64,000 nucleotides of DNA from Mucilaginibacter rubeus (GCF_003286415.2 NZ_CP043450.1:6014001-6078000), one strand, 5' to 3'; counted from the stretch's first letter, positions 19,135-28,981 are shown. A program made the numbers and translations. The notes: a model not told the origin generated them from the letters alone.

Positions 19135-20139
19135 CTACTTGCTTATTTTACGTGCCAAGTCCTTCCATAAATGTTTGTCGTTAACCTGTGAATAAAGTAA
19201 TAATCGGTCTTCTTCAGAAATATCTTGAGCGACAGTTAACCCATTTTTATAGATACCAATTTTTGAGGCCGCCTGCTCATCTTCCACTGCCTTAAGTGCC
19301 AAACGAACTCTTTCTGCAACTTGATAATAATCACCTGCAATAAAGTAAATGTCACGTGTATTTAGGTCTGTGATGATGTAACGATGAATTACCTTGTTCC
19401 GTTCCTTATATAGGCTATCAAGAGCATCAAATAACGATTGATCGATTATACTAAAGGAGAGTGCTTGCTTATAAATAGTGCGTTCCATGACTGGGGAATC
19501 GGTATCACCTTGAAAAAGCAAAGCAATATCGATATCGTCAGTTTTGTCGGCGAGTTGTTTTTTAAGTACAATCGACATTCTCAAATAGGCATCAATCTGA
19601 TTAGCGGTAATTACCATGAATTCTACTACAGCATCATTCTCAAGTGCTTTTGTACTAATATCGAAGGAAGCGCTTAAGGAAGCCATAAATTTTTCGTAGC
19701 GGTCAATTTCAATGGCCTTTTTGCGGTCATGAACTTCCACTAAGCGTAGCGAGGATAAAGATTCCTCAACAACGCCTAACTCTTTTTCAAATCGCTCGCT
19801 TCCTTCATCTTCGATGTTGTATATAAACTTTGCTATAAACGTATGATCCTCCACAGTCGCAAACCACAACTTGGTTCTTAAACCATCACCATCATCCGGA
19901 AGAAACGCGGTATCAAATTTCAGACCTGCGGTACCAGCGTTTTGTATTGGAACATGGGGATTTTGTTTGACCTCATTCGCAGAGTAACAAGAAATTTGGA
20001 AGCTGCTCTTTACTTCCTCGCTGTAAGGTTCAAAGCAAAAAGGTGACTTAGCTTCGTAGTCAGCAGCCTTGTTCATGTATCGCCAATCTGTAGGTATCCG
20101 AACAACGAATTTCCCTAAAGGTTCAGTAAACCATTTCAT
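19135..20139 (-). CDS. DUF3805-like protein with C-terminal HEPN-type motif
   Basis: A 334-residue cytoplasmic protein. The N-terminal ~135 residues (from KWFTEPLGKFVVRIP) resemble the DUF3805 domain seen in Bacteroidota. The C-terminal part is helical and contains LYKERNKVIHRYI near residues 243-256, an R-x4-H motif with the RN start typical of active HEPN ribonucleases. A predicted substrate/partner-binding N-terminus joined to a HEPN effector would suit a defence or toxin role. It lies about 220 bp from the TIR gene, in the same direction, and could be co-transcribed with it. Function is inferred; domain naming is by pattern only. Confidence 0.55.
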   Translation of the reverse strand: MKWFTEPLGKFVVRIPTDWRYMNKAADYEAKSPFCFEPYSEEVKSSFQISCYSANEVKQNPHVPIQNAGTAGLKFDTAFLPDDGDGLRTKLWFATVEDHTFIAKFIYNIEDEGSERFEKELGVVEESLSSLRLVEVHDRKKAIEIDRYEKFMASLSASFDISTKALENDAVVEFMVITANQIDAYLRMSIVLKKQLADKTDDIDIALLFQGDTDSPVMERTIYKQALSFSIIDQSLFDALDSLYKERNKVIHRYIITDLNTRDIYFIAGDYYQVAERVRLALKAVEDEQAASKIGIYKNGLTVAQDISEEDRLLLYSQVNDKHLWKDLARKISK

Positions 20140-20218
20140 GTATCGTCAAATTTTTCTACAAAATAACATTCTTTGTACGCAGTGTATTTGCGTACTTCAC
20201 ATATTAATTAAATTTTAA

Positions 20219-20782
20219 GGGGGCAAGCATAAATTATCGAAAAAGAACTTTGAGTCAACCTTTTCGAGTGAAATCCTTTTTCATTTTGTCACGAGACCAG
20301 AGATAGACCTAACAATTGACGCAAACTTTCAAAGAACCAGAGAAAAGGCAGAAGTAGAATACAAGACAATCGGCGAAGTATACTGTCCTTATTTTAAGGA
20401 AAAAATAGCGTTCAATGATAAAGGGCTTACACACCTCAAATTCAAGAAAAATAAATTTGCACGAGAACGGAAGGATCAATACATGCGGTTGAAAAACATT
20501 CACATTGCCCCGACAGTGCTCAAATCCAGCTATACATTGCAAGAGTATCAGGTTAAGAAGGAATTTATTGACATAGCGACGAATACGCGTAAGGAAAAGG
20601 TACAAAAGGATGTCTACTACTATGCATTCGTGGCAATTATCAGGGATGGAAATTTCGACAAACGTGTGAAGGTAGTAATACGTCAGGTTACTGGAGGTAT
20701 AAAAATGTTTTTGAGCATCATACCGTATTGGAAAAGCAATAAAGAGCTGAAGTTGCACACAGGCAGCCTCGATGAAGATTAA
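20219..20782 (+). pseudogene. Conserved-looking ORF without a start codon, possibly 5'-truncated
   Basis: The frame is open from 20219 (after a TAA) to the stop at 20780-20782, but has no ATG, GTG or TTG before the ATG at 20483. Protein-like sequence clearly precedes that ATG, for example IDLTIDANFQRTREKAEVEY and GEVYCPYFKEKIAFNDKG. Either the 5' end has been lost or a shift lies just upstream, or only the last 99 residues are made. The end, VKVVIRQ then GGIKMFLSIIPYWK, recalls RelE/PBECR-fold nuclease domains from phages and mobile elements; this is a weak resemblance. A terminator follows closely. Confidence 0.4.
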
Positions 20783-20794
20783 ACAACAAAAAAG

Positions 20795-20817
20795 CACCTC
20801 CGAAGAGGTGTCTTTTT
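20795..20817 (+). terminator. Rho-independent terminator
   Basis: Stem CACCTC/GAGGTG with loop CGAA, then TCTTTTT, 12 bp after the stop at 20782. Confidence 0.75.
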
Positions 20818-21010
20818 GTGTGCTTGGTTACAGTTTGACTTTAACCGTGACGGAGTAATGACCCCTCCAAACACAATTCAATGCTATCATGCAGTAGTGC
20901 AAAATGTCAACATTCCAGAAATGCATTCCCTTTTGTCATTTATAATCTTCACAGATATTGCATAAAACTCAAAGCCAATATTTCAAAAATTGAAGAAGAT
21001 AAGTAAACTA

Positions 21011-22438
21011 TTAGAATTTTTTAGGATTCCTTTTTATGTATTCTGAAAATTTTCCTGATAGAATAGCTTTATTCCAATTAGTTTTTGAGGTGGATAATAA
21101 GAACCTATCGTTACCAACGAGTGCTGGGACTGAATACATTTCTTTATAAGCTAAAGTTAAAGTATCTGTACCAATTCTAACGCTATCACTATGTTTATAA
21201 TACCAAACCCCCATCCTACTAAAATCCGCTGAATCAACATTCACATTTACGAAAGATGAAAAAACACTCCATGGTATTTTTTTAAATTGTATGTCAGAAG
21301 GTACGTAGAGGAACATGGGACGACAATCAAAATTGGCATTAGTTAAGTTAATATCTGAAAAAAAGATGCCGAAAGTGTCTGAATTCTTGTAATGAGAATT
21401 AGCAGAAGACTCCCGATATTGATAATAAAGGGAAAAATCCGACCCACTCATGTCGCCTCCCATAAATCGGGTTCCAAAAAGATTTGCATTTTCGAAGCTG
21501 CATTTCTGACATATCATATCAAAAAAACCACAAGATTTAAGATACGCATTTGATAAATTCAAATTATAACCTTTTAACCTTATGAACTTTTTATTGTAGA
21601 AATATGTCGATGACATATCTTTTATTTCAAAACCATACGACAGCAAGGCGACAATTGCATCGGACGTAGCATTTATTTTATCATAATAAAGCTTTAGGCG
21701 ACTAATAGGCAAAGAATCTGGGTGGACTATCGTGTCCAAATCGGATTTCTTTTCTAAATACAGTTTTCTGTTTATGATTATCAAAGATTTTGTCACCTCT
21801 TTCAAAATAGAAGTATCAACCTTTCTCATATCATCTGAAGAAAAAACCTCTAATATTGAACCTCGAATGTCACCATCTGATTCTATTCCTAATGCATGAG
21901 CTAAGGATAATAAAGCCTGCGTATTTTTCAAGCTATCACCTACACTAATAAACGATTTCAGTGCAATGACACCTGTAAGCCTTTTTCTAACTACTGTATC
22001 GCCGATATTAGCTAAAGCAGCGGCTAAACGATCTTCTTTTTTTGAGTCTAATGTAAGTTTTGATGTTTGATAATATTGGTAAATCGAAAACCCAATTGCT
22101 ACTAAAGAAACAATAACTGTTGCAGCACTTGCTATACTGGCGAAAGCTTTCAGACTTTCCTGGTTTTTATATTTTTTTGAGGTCTGATATTCCAGTATTT
22201 TTATTTCCTCATTAAGCTTATCAATCTTTCTTTTAGCCTCATTTTTTTCGGTGACGTTAGGGATTTGATTATCAAGAATGGATATTTCTTTATCTAACTT
22301 AGTTATCCTCTTTTTTGCTTCATTTTTATCATCTTCTTGCATCAAAATTTGATTGTCAAGAATTTTAATTTCTTTTTTAAGTTTATTTATTTTTGCCTGA
22401 AGCTCCTCAAGTTCCAGTTCATCTCTAGTTTTTGCCAT
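21011..22438 (-). CDS. Coiled-coil, single-TM, pentapeptide-repeat-like protein
   Basis: A 475-residue protein. Residues 1-90 are three near-repeats of a charged coiled coil (IKILDNQI, ISILDNQI, IKILEYQT). One TM helix follows at about 98-120 (ASIASAATVIVSLVAIGFSI). Then comes a helical stretch with AAALANIGDTVVRKRLTGVIALKSF (about 140-170), like segments in membrane-anchored pentapeptide proteins, and A(D/N)LxX-type repeats at about 290-370 (LNLSNAYLKSCGF, CSFENANLFGTRF, GDMSGSDF, INLTNANF). No catalytic motif is visible. It stands alone between two terminated units in the defence-rich part of the element. A membrane effector or sensor is possible, but this is only inference from place. Confidence 0.6.
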   Translation of the reverse strand: MAKTRDELELEELQAKINKLKKEIKILDNQILMQEDDKNEAKKRITKLDKEISILDNQIPNVTEKNEAKRKIDKLNEEIKILEYQTSKKYKNQESLKAFASIASAATVIVSLVAIGFSIYQYYQTSKLTLDSKKEDRLAAALANIGDTVVRKRLTGVIALKSFISVGDSLKNTQALLSLAHALGIESDGDIRGSILEVFSSDDMRKVDTSILKEVTKSLIIINRKLYLEKKSDLDTIVHPDSLPISRLKLYYDKINATSDAIVALLSYGFEIKDMSSTYFYNKKFIRLKGYNLNLSNAYLKSCGFFDMICQKCSFENANLFGTRFMGGDMSGSDFSLYYQYRESSANSHYKNSDTFGIFFSDINLTNANFDCRPMFLYVPSDIQFKKIPWSVFSSFVNVNVDSADFSRMGVWYYKHSDSVRIGTDTLTLAYKEMYSVPALVGNDRFLLSTSKTNWNKAILSGKFSEYIKRNPKKF

Positions 22439-22829
22439 TGGCTTAGATTTTCTATAAATCTAAAAATCAATCTTTTAAAATCAACAACTTAAAAGCTATT
22501 TCCTCAAGACAAAATCCTATTTTCAAGTCCTGCTGTGTATGTACAACCACCATAAAGTTTTAATTAATTTTATCAGAATCGTAGTTTATTTCAGGATTTT
22601 CTAAGAGTAATGGCCGAGCGTCATTGAGTAGAAGCACAAACCAGAAAGGCATTAGACTATAGTAGTTTCAAACCTTTGCAAATAATCCTTTATGGAACTC
22701 TGAAAAAACATCCGCAAGTGTGTCAGTTGTCCAGTTATTTACCTACGTATGGCACCTTTAAATGCGGTTACTTTCCTCCAATTTACTATCACCACATAAG
22801 CTATTCTTTATTACACTCCAAAAGAAAGT
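22439..22829. other. AT-rich intergenic stretch with no gene seen
   Basis: About 390 bp between divergent genes. Short frames here lack coding character. It should hold the promoters of the coiled-coil protein (minus) and the methylase-like gene (plus). Confidence 0.5.
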
Positions 22830-22854
22830 GTGCGATACTGTACGCAAATCGCAC
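22830..22854 (+). promoter_or_regulatory. Inverted repeat before the methylase-like gene
   Basis: GTGCGAT and ATCGCAC form a perfect 7-bp inverted repeat with an 11-nt spacer, ending 11 bp before the ATG at 22866. It could be an operator. No T run follows, so it is not a terminator. Confidence 0.35.
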
Positions 22855-22865
22855 ATAATCTCAAT

Positions 22866-23600
22866 ATGAATAATATCAACAAACTTCTGATCCTCTTTGA
22901 ACAGTTCGCGTACACGCAAAACGAAGCTGCTGCCCTTAATGACTTTCTTGATTATTTTCTCTTAGCGTTTCGATATCACGAAACAGCCGAAGAGCAGAAA
23001 CGGGCACTTGAAACACTCATCAACCATCCAAAGCGGGAACTGCTCTCGAAGATGCTGATCGAAGTAGGGGAACTCTCCGAAAACTTCAATGACCCTTTAG
23101 GAGATCTGTATGAAACCCTAATATCAAAAGGCAGAAACGGGCAGTTCTTCACTCCTGGCCCAATAACGGATTTGCTAACTGCTCTTGTTTACGACAGCAA
23201 TGCAAAACAAGGAGACATGGTACTTGACCCAGCCTGTGGATCAGGAAGAATGCTGTTGTCGGCGGCAAAGCGCAACCGGCACCAACTCTTTTACGGCGCA
23301 GACATTGATCCGCTATGTTGCAAAATGGCCCTGATGAATATGCTGTTGCATTCGTTGACAGGTGAGATTGCGCACATGGATTCGCTTTCCAACAAGTTCT
23401 TCAAGGGATACGTTATCGGTACCGTTCTTTTAAATGGTCACCATCATCCCTACTACAAACCCTTTACTGATCCTGAGCAAAGCAGAATCTGGCTGCGCTC
23501 GAAGGAAAACCTTTCACAGGAAGCAGTTACCGATCCCTCCGAGTCAATGCGACAGCCCTCAGAAAGAGGAGTACAAGGAAATTTGTTTGATGAACTCTAA
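22866..23600 (+). CDS. Orphan N6-adenine methylase-like protein (type I HsdM/N6_Mtase fold)
   Basis: I take the ATG at 22866 (244 residues), because the 12 codons upstream from 22830 lack character. The order SKGRNGQFFTP near residue 90, LDPACGSGRMLLSA near 119 (motif I, SAM binding) and FYGADIDPLCCKMA near 145 is that of N6_Mtase proteins. Motif IV, expected as NPPF/Y near residue 190, is not found; the matching place reads VIGTVLLNGHHHPYY. So it may bind SAM but not methylate, or use a different motif. Such short forms recur on Bacteroidota conjugative elements. A strong terminator follows at once. No specificity or restriction subunit adjoins. Confidence 0.65.
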   Translation: MNNINKLLILFEQFAYTQNEAAALNDFLDYFLLAFRYHETAEEQKRALETLINHPKRELLSKMLIEVGELSENFNDPLGDLYETLISKGRNGQFFTPGPITDLLTALVYDSNAKQGDMVLDPACGSGRMLLSAAKRNRHQLFYGADIDPLCCKMALMNMLLHSLTGEIAHMDSLSNKFFKGYVIGTVLLNGHHHPYYKPFTDPEQSRIWLRSKENLSQEAVTDPSESMRQPSERGVQGNLFDEL

Positions 23601-23606
23601 ACATAC

Positions 23607-23630
23607 ACGCCGGTAATTCCGGCGTTTTTC
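23607..23630 (+). terminator. Rho-independent terminator
   Basis: Stem ACGCCGG/CCGGCGT, loop TAATT, then TTTTTC, 6 bp after the methylase-like stop. Confidence 0.85.
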
Positions 23631-23745
23631 TAATACCTTAACATTATTAATTTATAAAGTTCTTCTGCAATCCACACATGCTTGCAAAAATCTGCAAACA
23701 TACATGCTAGAGGAAACCAATAATGTTTCCTCTAATCAAAAGATA

Positions 23746-23774
23746 ATACTTTATGCAAATCTTGCATAAAGTAT
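23746..23774. promoter_or_regulatory. Perfect 13-bp palindromic operator-like site
   Basis: ATACTTTATGCAA, three bases, then TTGCATAAAGTAT. It lies 70 bp before the lipoprotein gene at 23844. The inner words TTTATGC and GCATAAA recur several times at 37751-37898 beside the XRE regulator, so both may be bound by that regulator. Confidence 0.55.
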
Positions 23775-23843
23775 GCACAAAGTGAATTGGATGGGGCAAT
23801 AGAGCGCACGAACTTAGTGCTGTACTAAACCCCAACACTCAAC

Positions 23844-24791
23844 ATGAAAAAAGTACTATTTCTGCTTCAACACACCGTTCTGCTGACGGGTGCAATGATC
23901 CTATTCCTTTCCTGCGGCAAAGGCTCCGGCAATTTAGACAACATGAACAATGGCGGACATATTGACCCGCCGCCAACGAACAATGGCGAAGTAGAAACTA
24001 CTGCCGTTTCGGGCGTCACCTCTGGACACGCAACGATTGAAGGAGAATTGACCAAAGAACTGCCGTTGGGAGCAAACGGAGAGATCGGGTTTGCCTGGGA
24101 TACGAAATCACACACCAACATCGCTGATTATCCTAATAAGTTTTACAGCCAACCAAGTGCGCCGTTCAACGGCAAATTCAAATTCATTCGAGCTGGTTTG
24201 GTTGGAGGCACTACCTACTACGTTCGAGCTATTGCCTCGAAAACGGTTACTGGTGATCCGCTCATCTATGGCAAAGAACTCTCTTTTACCACCAAAGCCC
24301 CCAGTATGGAATATGGCGAGTTTGTACAGGGCGGCATCCTTTTTTATGTTGATAAGACCGGCAAGCATGGCCTTGTTGCCGACCTTGACGCACTTGTTTA
24401 TAACTTCGGAGGTGGCCCGAAATGGAAAGGCGATGGCAACGCAGGCGTTTTGTTTACTACCAGCAAAGCCATGGGTACTGGTAATGGAAATACTACTACA
24501 ATCGTTTCCACCTACGGCACGAATCAAGCTATCGGCTATGCAGCTTTGTACAGTTACAGCCTTGACAAAAACGGCTATAGCGATTGGTATTTACCATCAA
24601 TTGACGAATTATCACAAATGAAAAAAAATCTCTATGACAATCCGCTTGGCCTGGCACCAGGGCATTTTTGGAGTTCTACTGCCACGGAAGCGGGGTACGC
24701 ATAGTGTTTAAGCACCGATGCTGTCACCGATACCCCCGATCAATTTCTTATTTCAAATTATGCATCTGTATGCTCAGTTCGAGGCTTTTAG
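23844..24791 (+). pseudogene. DUF1566-type surface lipoprotein interrupted by a stop codon
   Basis: The frame opens with a lipoprotein signal (lipobox FLSC near residue 26). A fibronectin-like region (about 50-150) is followed by a DUF1566 domain (GGILFYVDKTGKHGLVADLD, then YSDWYLPSIDELSQMKKNLY and FWSSTATEAGYA). TAG at 24702-24704 ends it at 286 residues. The same frame continues as CLSTDAVTDTPDQFLISNYA and then SVCSVRGF to a TAG at 24789, which is how DUF1566 domains end. A TGG-to-TAG change (Trp follows YA in many members) explains it best. The shortened product may still be exported. Confidence 0.65.
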
Positions 24792-25017
24792 TTAGAATAG
24801 CAATTTGTTCGATAAGTAGCACAACCTAGCGTAGTCAGATATGTCTTAAAGCTTTTAAACGCGCTTTTCGTTTTTCAATCAACCAATAGGGAAGGTGTAA
24901 AAAATGCTTTATGGGTATGAATACGCCACATAGTGCATGTAATTCAATTTGAAAGGAAGTTCTTACTGCCGAAACAACTAAAATAATTATATCAATAACA
25001 ATTAAATTTTATCAACT

Positions 25018-25212
25018 ATGTCAACGAAACAACAAAATCAATTTAAGGAAGAAACCGAAGAAAAACCCTTATTCTTTGGCTTGTTTGGCACCGAGCATGT
25101 GCATACCCTCACTAACCGGAAAACCGGAGAGGTTACAAAAGGAACGTCTTTAGACACACCGAAAGAAGCAAGGGACAAGGCATGGGACAAGATATTTCAG
25201 AAAGATAAATAG
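25018..25212 (+). CDS. Small hydrophilic protein, function unknown
   Basis: 64 residues, highly charged (QFKEETEEKPLFFGLFGTEH; many Lys at the end), no TM or signal peptide. A start at ATG 25018 after an AT-rich leader looks sound. I do not recognise the family. It stands alone between the broken lipoprotein gene and the RHS cluster, in the same direction. Confidence 0.55.
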   Translation: MSTKQQNQFKEETEEKPLFFGLFGTEHVHTLTNRKTGEVTKGTSLDTPKEARDKAWDKIFQKDK

Positions 25213-25431
25213 TTGCGGGATCGGCAAAGTTAGTCCGCAAATGATAATACTTTAACTTCGTATTTTTTCAATTTTACTCCATTATAATTCTGTTTCAGTA
25301 GGTGTTTATACTGTATATTTTTCAGTTAAAACACCTATTTATTTTTTTCATACTTATTACCAATTTCAGGGCTGTTATAATTAGCTACTAAAAAAAGGCC
25401 CTTACATTCACATACCAGTGTCTTATCACAA

Positions 25432-28400
25432 ATGAAAAAAAATGTACTCCCCGTGGCTCTTGCAATACTCTGTCTTTGCATGAGCACAATCAGTCGCGCA
25501 CAAAAAACTGATGACGACAAACCGGAAACGGCATTGCCCAAGCCTATCATTTCACCCTCTCCCGAAGCCGCTTCGTTGGGCAAATATGGCGATGTTCCTA
25601 TCGGGTTATTTAAAGGGATGGCCAATGTTGACATTCCGTTTTATACGCTTGCAAAAGGAGATATTTCGGTGCCCATCTCGATCAACTATAGTTCCAGTGG
25701 CATTAAGGTCGACGAGATTTCGACTAACGTGGGCTTGGGATGGACATTGATGGCAGGAGGAGTGATCACATCTTCAGTCTCAGATAAAAACGACTTTAAT
25801 TCTTCGTATAGCAGGGTACTTCCTATTAATCCGGTCAATTTCCACCCGAACACAACTAATACCAATGACCCTGATTATGTATTTGCCCGTTCGTATGTGA
25901 ATAGTCATACTGCATACGATCTTCAGCCTGACATTTTAAACTATAACTTTTGCGGGCGATCAGGGAAGTTTTACTTCGATACCGACTTGCAAGTTGGACA
26001 CACCATTCCGGCGAGTACCGTAAAAATAAGCCGAAATGCTTCCGGGTTTACAATTACCGACGAAAAAGGAATCAACTATTTATTTACCACTACCGAGACA
26101 TCGCTGGTTGAGGATTCCTGCACCGTCGGTGCATCGCCGCGTCAGGACACATCACCAGGTCAAACCTCGTACTATCTTACCCAGATTGTTGATACCAAAG
26201 GCAATATTGTAAACCTCACGTATGAAAACACCAGTTATTATTATTCAGAGGGGATTGAAGAAGCGCAATACTTTAGCCAGCTTACCGGAAATTGTCCTTT
26301 ATTAACCGATCACAACAGTACCTGTGTGAAAGTACAGACCGTAGGAGGCAAGCGCATTAAAACAATTAGCGCCGGGGACAATTCCATTACAGTGACATTT
26401 AATTACTCAGCAACAGCGCGTCAGGATGTCGTACCTCTGGCTGGTTCCGAAAAGGTAGTCAGTTCGCTTGATGGCGTGGTAGTAACGGCCGGAAGCACCA
26501 CAATTAAGACCATTACACTTGACCATGATTATTTCAAAACGAGTGGCTATGCGAGTGCTCCGAATAGCAGGCAACGGGCATTGGAGTGCCGGCTTAAACT
26601 GCTAGCAGTAACTGAATCAGGAAAGAAACCATATATTTTTACCTATAATGAAACCCAGAATCTTCCTTCCAGGCTTTCGTACACTGCGGATTATTGGGGC
26701 TATTATAAAGGCAATGCGGGCTCAAGCTCCGTCCCCGCCGATCCAACGATAGGAAACCCTGGCGGCAACCGGGAGCCCGATCCGTCGGCGCTGTACACGC
26801 AGGCCAACCTGCTCACTAAAGTGCGCTATCCTACCGGTGGTTCAACGACTATTGTCTACGAGCCCAATGACACTTATAAATGGGAAACAGTAACCGAGAA
26901 AGTCCAGCATACAATAGGGTGTAGCGCTAATGCACAATCGTCAAACACCTGTACCTATACCCTTAGTAATTCGCTTCAAGGGGCATCAGTCACCTACCAT
27001 TTGCAAATTACCGGGCAGCACGACAATGGCTCAGGGACAATAGACGGACCGAACTCCCTTCATTTGGAATTTGCGGGAAACGGGACACTGGGGAATCAAT
27101 CGTTTCCGGCGGGCAGCTATACATTTTCATTGGAAAATACCTATACTTCCGGTATCACCCACTTGGGCATCATTTGGGATCAATTTGATTCGCATCTGGT
27201 GCAAAACCACTATGTGATGGGCGGCGTACGCGTTGCGCAGACTATAGACTCTACAGGCATTGGTATTCCTGTAAAAAAGTATTATAGCTATCTTATTTCC
27301 GATACATCAAAGGAAACCAGTCTTTTTTATAAAAAAATATCGCCATCAAATTACAAATATCCCTATACGACCTATCATCCCGATAGGGATGGAGTAGTTA
27401 GTTCATGCCAATATAACGTAATGCGTTCTGCGCCTATTCCGCTAATTGGCAAGGGCGACCCCTTTAACTATGGTTATACAAAAGTAACCGTACTCTCTGA
27501 TTCGTTAGGAACCCAGGGAAAATCTGTCCATTATTACTCAAGCAGCCTGCAAGATTTCTTAAGCGGCACCAGTCAAATCACCGACCAAAGCTGGTTGCAA
27601 GGAATGGAGCTGAAGCAGGAAGATTACTTGTATAACCGTCTACTCCAAAAATATATTATCAACAAACGGGTAACCAATACCTATAAGGTAAACCTGAATT
27701 CAACCTACCTGGGAGACAATACCAATCCGGCGCTTCCTCCCAATCAATATTCCGTGTATGGCATGAAATTAACACAAGAAAGCCCGGAGTTCACCCACTT
27801 AAACCAAGTGACTGCTGCCACCTTTAAATATGAAGTCTATCCTGTGGTTACCGCCTGGATGTATCAATCACGATCAGATGCAACGTTGTTCAACACTTCA
27901 GACACAACGCGTTTTCTTACCACAACAACAAACACCTACTTTGAGAACGCGCTTCATCAGCAGCCAACCAGAACGGTGACGAACCAGAGCGACACCACAC
28001 AGGTAACCGCAATAACAACGTATGCCAATGATTATGCCTCCGGCACTACGTTTATCGATGATATGAAAACCAATCACATCATCAGTACACCGATAGAGCA
28101 GGTGGTATATAAAAGCAATAAGTATGGCACCAATGTCGCATCCGGTTCAGTCACAACATACAAACCTGGCGGGAAAGACCTGATAGATCTCGTTTATAAT
28201 TTTGAATCTGCCGGTGTTGTCCCTCTGTCAACATTCAAGTTCTCGAACAAAACAGTCGGACAATTGCCCTATGGCACACCTTTAGGCGGTTATGGGCTTG
28301 ACTCTCGTTACCAACCAAAACTTGCATACAATGCTTATGATAACATCGGGAATTTATTAACCGCGACTCCAACCAACGGACGGTCTGAGAGCTACCTCTG

Positions 28401-28962
28401 GGATTATCAAAAACTGTATCCGATAGCAAAAGTGATCAATGCTGATAGTGTAAATATTGCCTATACTTCATTTGAAGCAGATGGAAGTGGTCACTGGACA
28501 ATTGGATCACCAACCAGAAATACCAGCGTTGCGAAAACCGGGAGCATATCATATGCCTTATCAGCAGGAAATATCACTAAATCCGGCCTTACAGCCACAC
28601 GTAGTTACGTGGTGTCATACTGGCTCAACACTACCACACCGCTTACCATAACAGGAACGCAAGTCGGATATCCCTTAAAAGGCGCAACCATCAATGGCTG
28701 GACCTATTTTGAGCATCTTGTTTCTGGTCTTTCAACGGTGACAATCACAGGAAGCTCGGTTATCGATGAATTAAGACTGTATCCTCTTGGAGCAAAGATG
28801 GCTACTTACACCTATGCTCCCTACATTGGGATGACAAGTACCACTGACGCGAAAGGAATAACAACATACTTCGAATATGACAATTTCCAGCGTTTACAAA
28901 ACATCAAGGACAAAGACGGCAACATTATTAAACACATCGATTACCACTACCAAGGCCAATAA
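25432..28962 (+). CDS. Secreted RHS/YD-repeat-related shell protein
   Basis: A 1176-residue protein with a signal peptide (hydrophobic core VLPVALAILCLCMS, ending SRAQ). Early segments such as YGDVPIGLFKGMANVDIPFY and then PISINYSSSGIKVDEIS are typical of the large secreted RHS-associated proteins of Bacteroidota. YD-like repeats appear near the end (ATYTYAPYIGMTSTTDAKG, then TYFEYDNFQRLQNIKDKDG). It lacks the RHS core motif and a toxin tip, so it probably forms part of the shell or a partner to the toxin-bearing RHS protein downstream. It is co-directional with the next two genes (19 and 31 bp gaps), forming an operon. Confidence 0.75.
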   Translation: MKKNVLPVALAILCLCMSTISRAQKTDDDKPETALPKPIISPSPEAASLGKYGDVPIGLFKGMANVDIPFYTLAKGDISVPISINYSSSGIKVDEISTNVGLGWTLMAGGVITSSVSDKNDFNSSYSRVLPINPVNFHPNTTNTNDPDYVFARSYVNSHTAYDLQPDILNYNFCGRSGKFYFDTDLQVGHTIPASTVKISRNASGFTITDEKGINYLFTTTETSLVEDSCTVGASPRQDTSPGQTSYYLTQIVDTKGNIVNLTYENTSYYYSEGIEEAQYFSQLTGNCPLLTDHNSTCVKVQTVGGKRIKTISAGDNSITVTFNYSATARQDVVPLAGSEKVVSSLDGVVVTAGSTTIKTITLDHDYFKTSGYASAPNSRQRALECRLKLLAVTESGKKPYIFTYNETQNLPSRLSYTADYWGYYKGNAGSSSVPADPTIGNPGGNREPDPSALYTQANLLTKVRYPTGGSTTIVYEPNDTYKWETVTEKVQHTIGCSANAQSSNTCTYTLSNSLQGASVTYHLQITGQHDNGSGTIDGPNSLHLEFAGNGTLGNQSFPAGSYTFSLENTYTSGITHLGIIWDQFDSHLVQNHYVMGGVRVAQTIDSTGIGIPVKKYYSYLISDTSKETSLFYKKISPSNYKYPYTTYHPDRDGVVSSCQYNVMRSAPIPLIGKGDPFNYGYTKVTVLSDSLGTQGKSVHYYSSSLQDFLSGTSQITDQSWLQGMELKQEDYLYNRLLQKYIINKRVTNTYKVNLNSTYLGDNTNPALPPNQYSVYGMKLTQESPEFTHLNQVTAATFKYEVYPVVTAWMYQSRSDATLFNTSDTTRFLTTTTNTYFENALHQQPTRTVTNQSDTTQVTAITTYANDYASGTTFIDDMKTNHIISTPIEQVVYKSNKYGTNVASGSVTTYKPGGKDLIDLVYNFESAGVVPLSTFKFSNKTVGQLPYGTPLGGYGLDSRYQPKLAYNAYDNIGNLLTATPTNGRSESYLWDYQKLYPIAKVINADSVNIAYTSFEADGSGHWTIGSPTRNTSVAKTGSISYALSAGNITKSGLTATRSYVVSYWLNTTTPLTITGTQVGYPLKGATINGWTYFEHLVSGLSTVTITGSSVIDELRLYPLGAKMATYTYAPYIGMTSTTDAKGITTYFEYDNFQRLQNIKDKDGNIIKHIDYHYQGQ

Positions 28963-28981
28963 TAAATTAAAAACCAATCAC

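Noticed and set aside
20309-20797. 162-codon minus-strand frame rich in Phe, Cys and Leu
   Set aside because: Antisense shadow of the plus-strand frame at 20219-20782, which has better protein character and a terminator in the right place.
22676-22858. 60-codon plus-strand frame upstream of the methylase-like gene
   Set aside because: Composition is not protein-like, and it overlaps the inverted repeat and likely promoter region.
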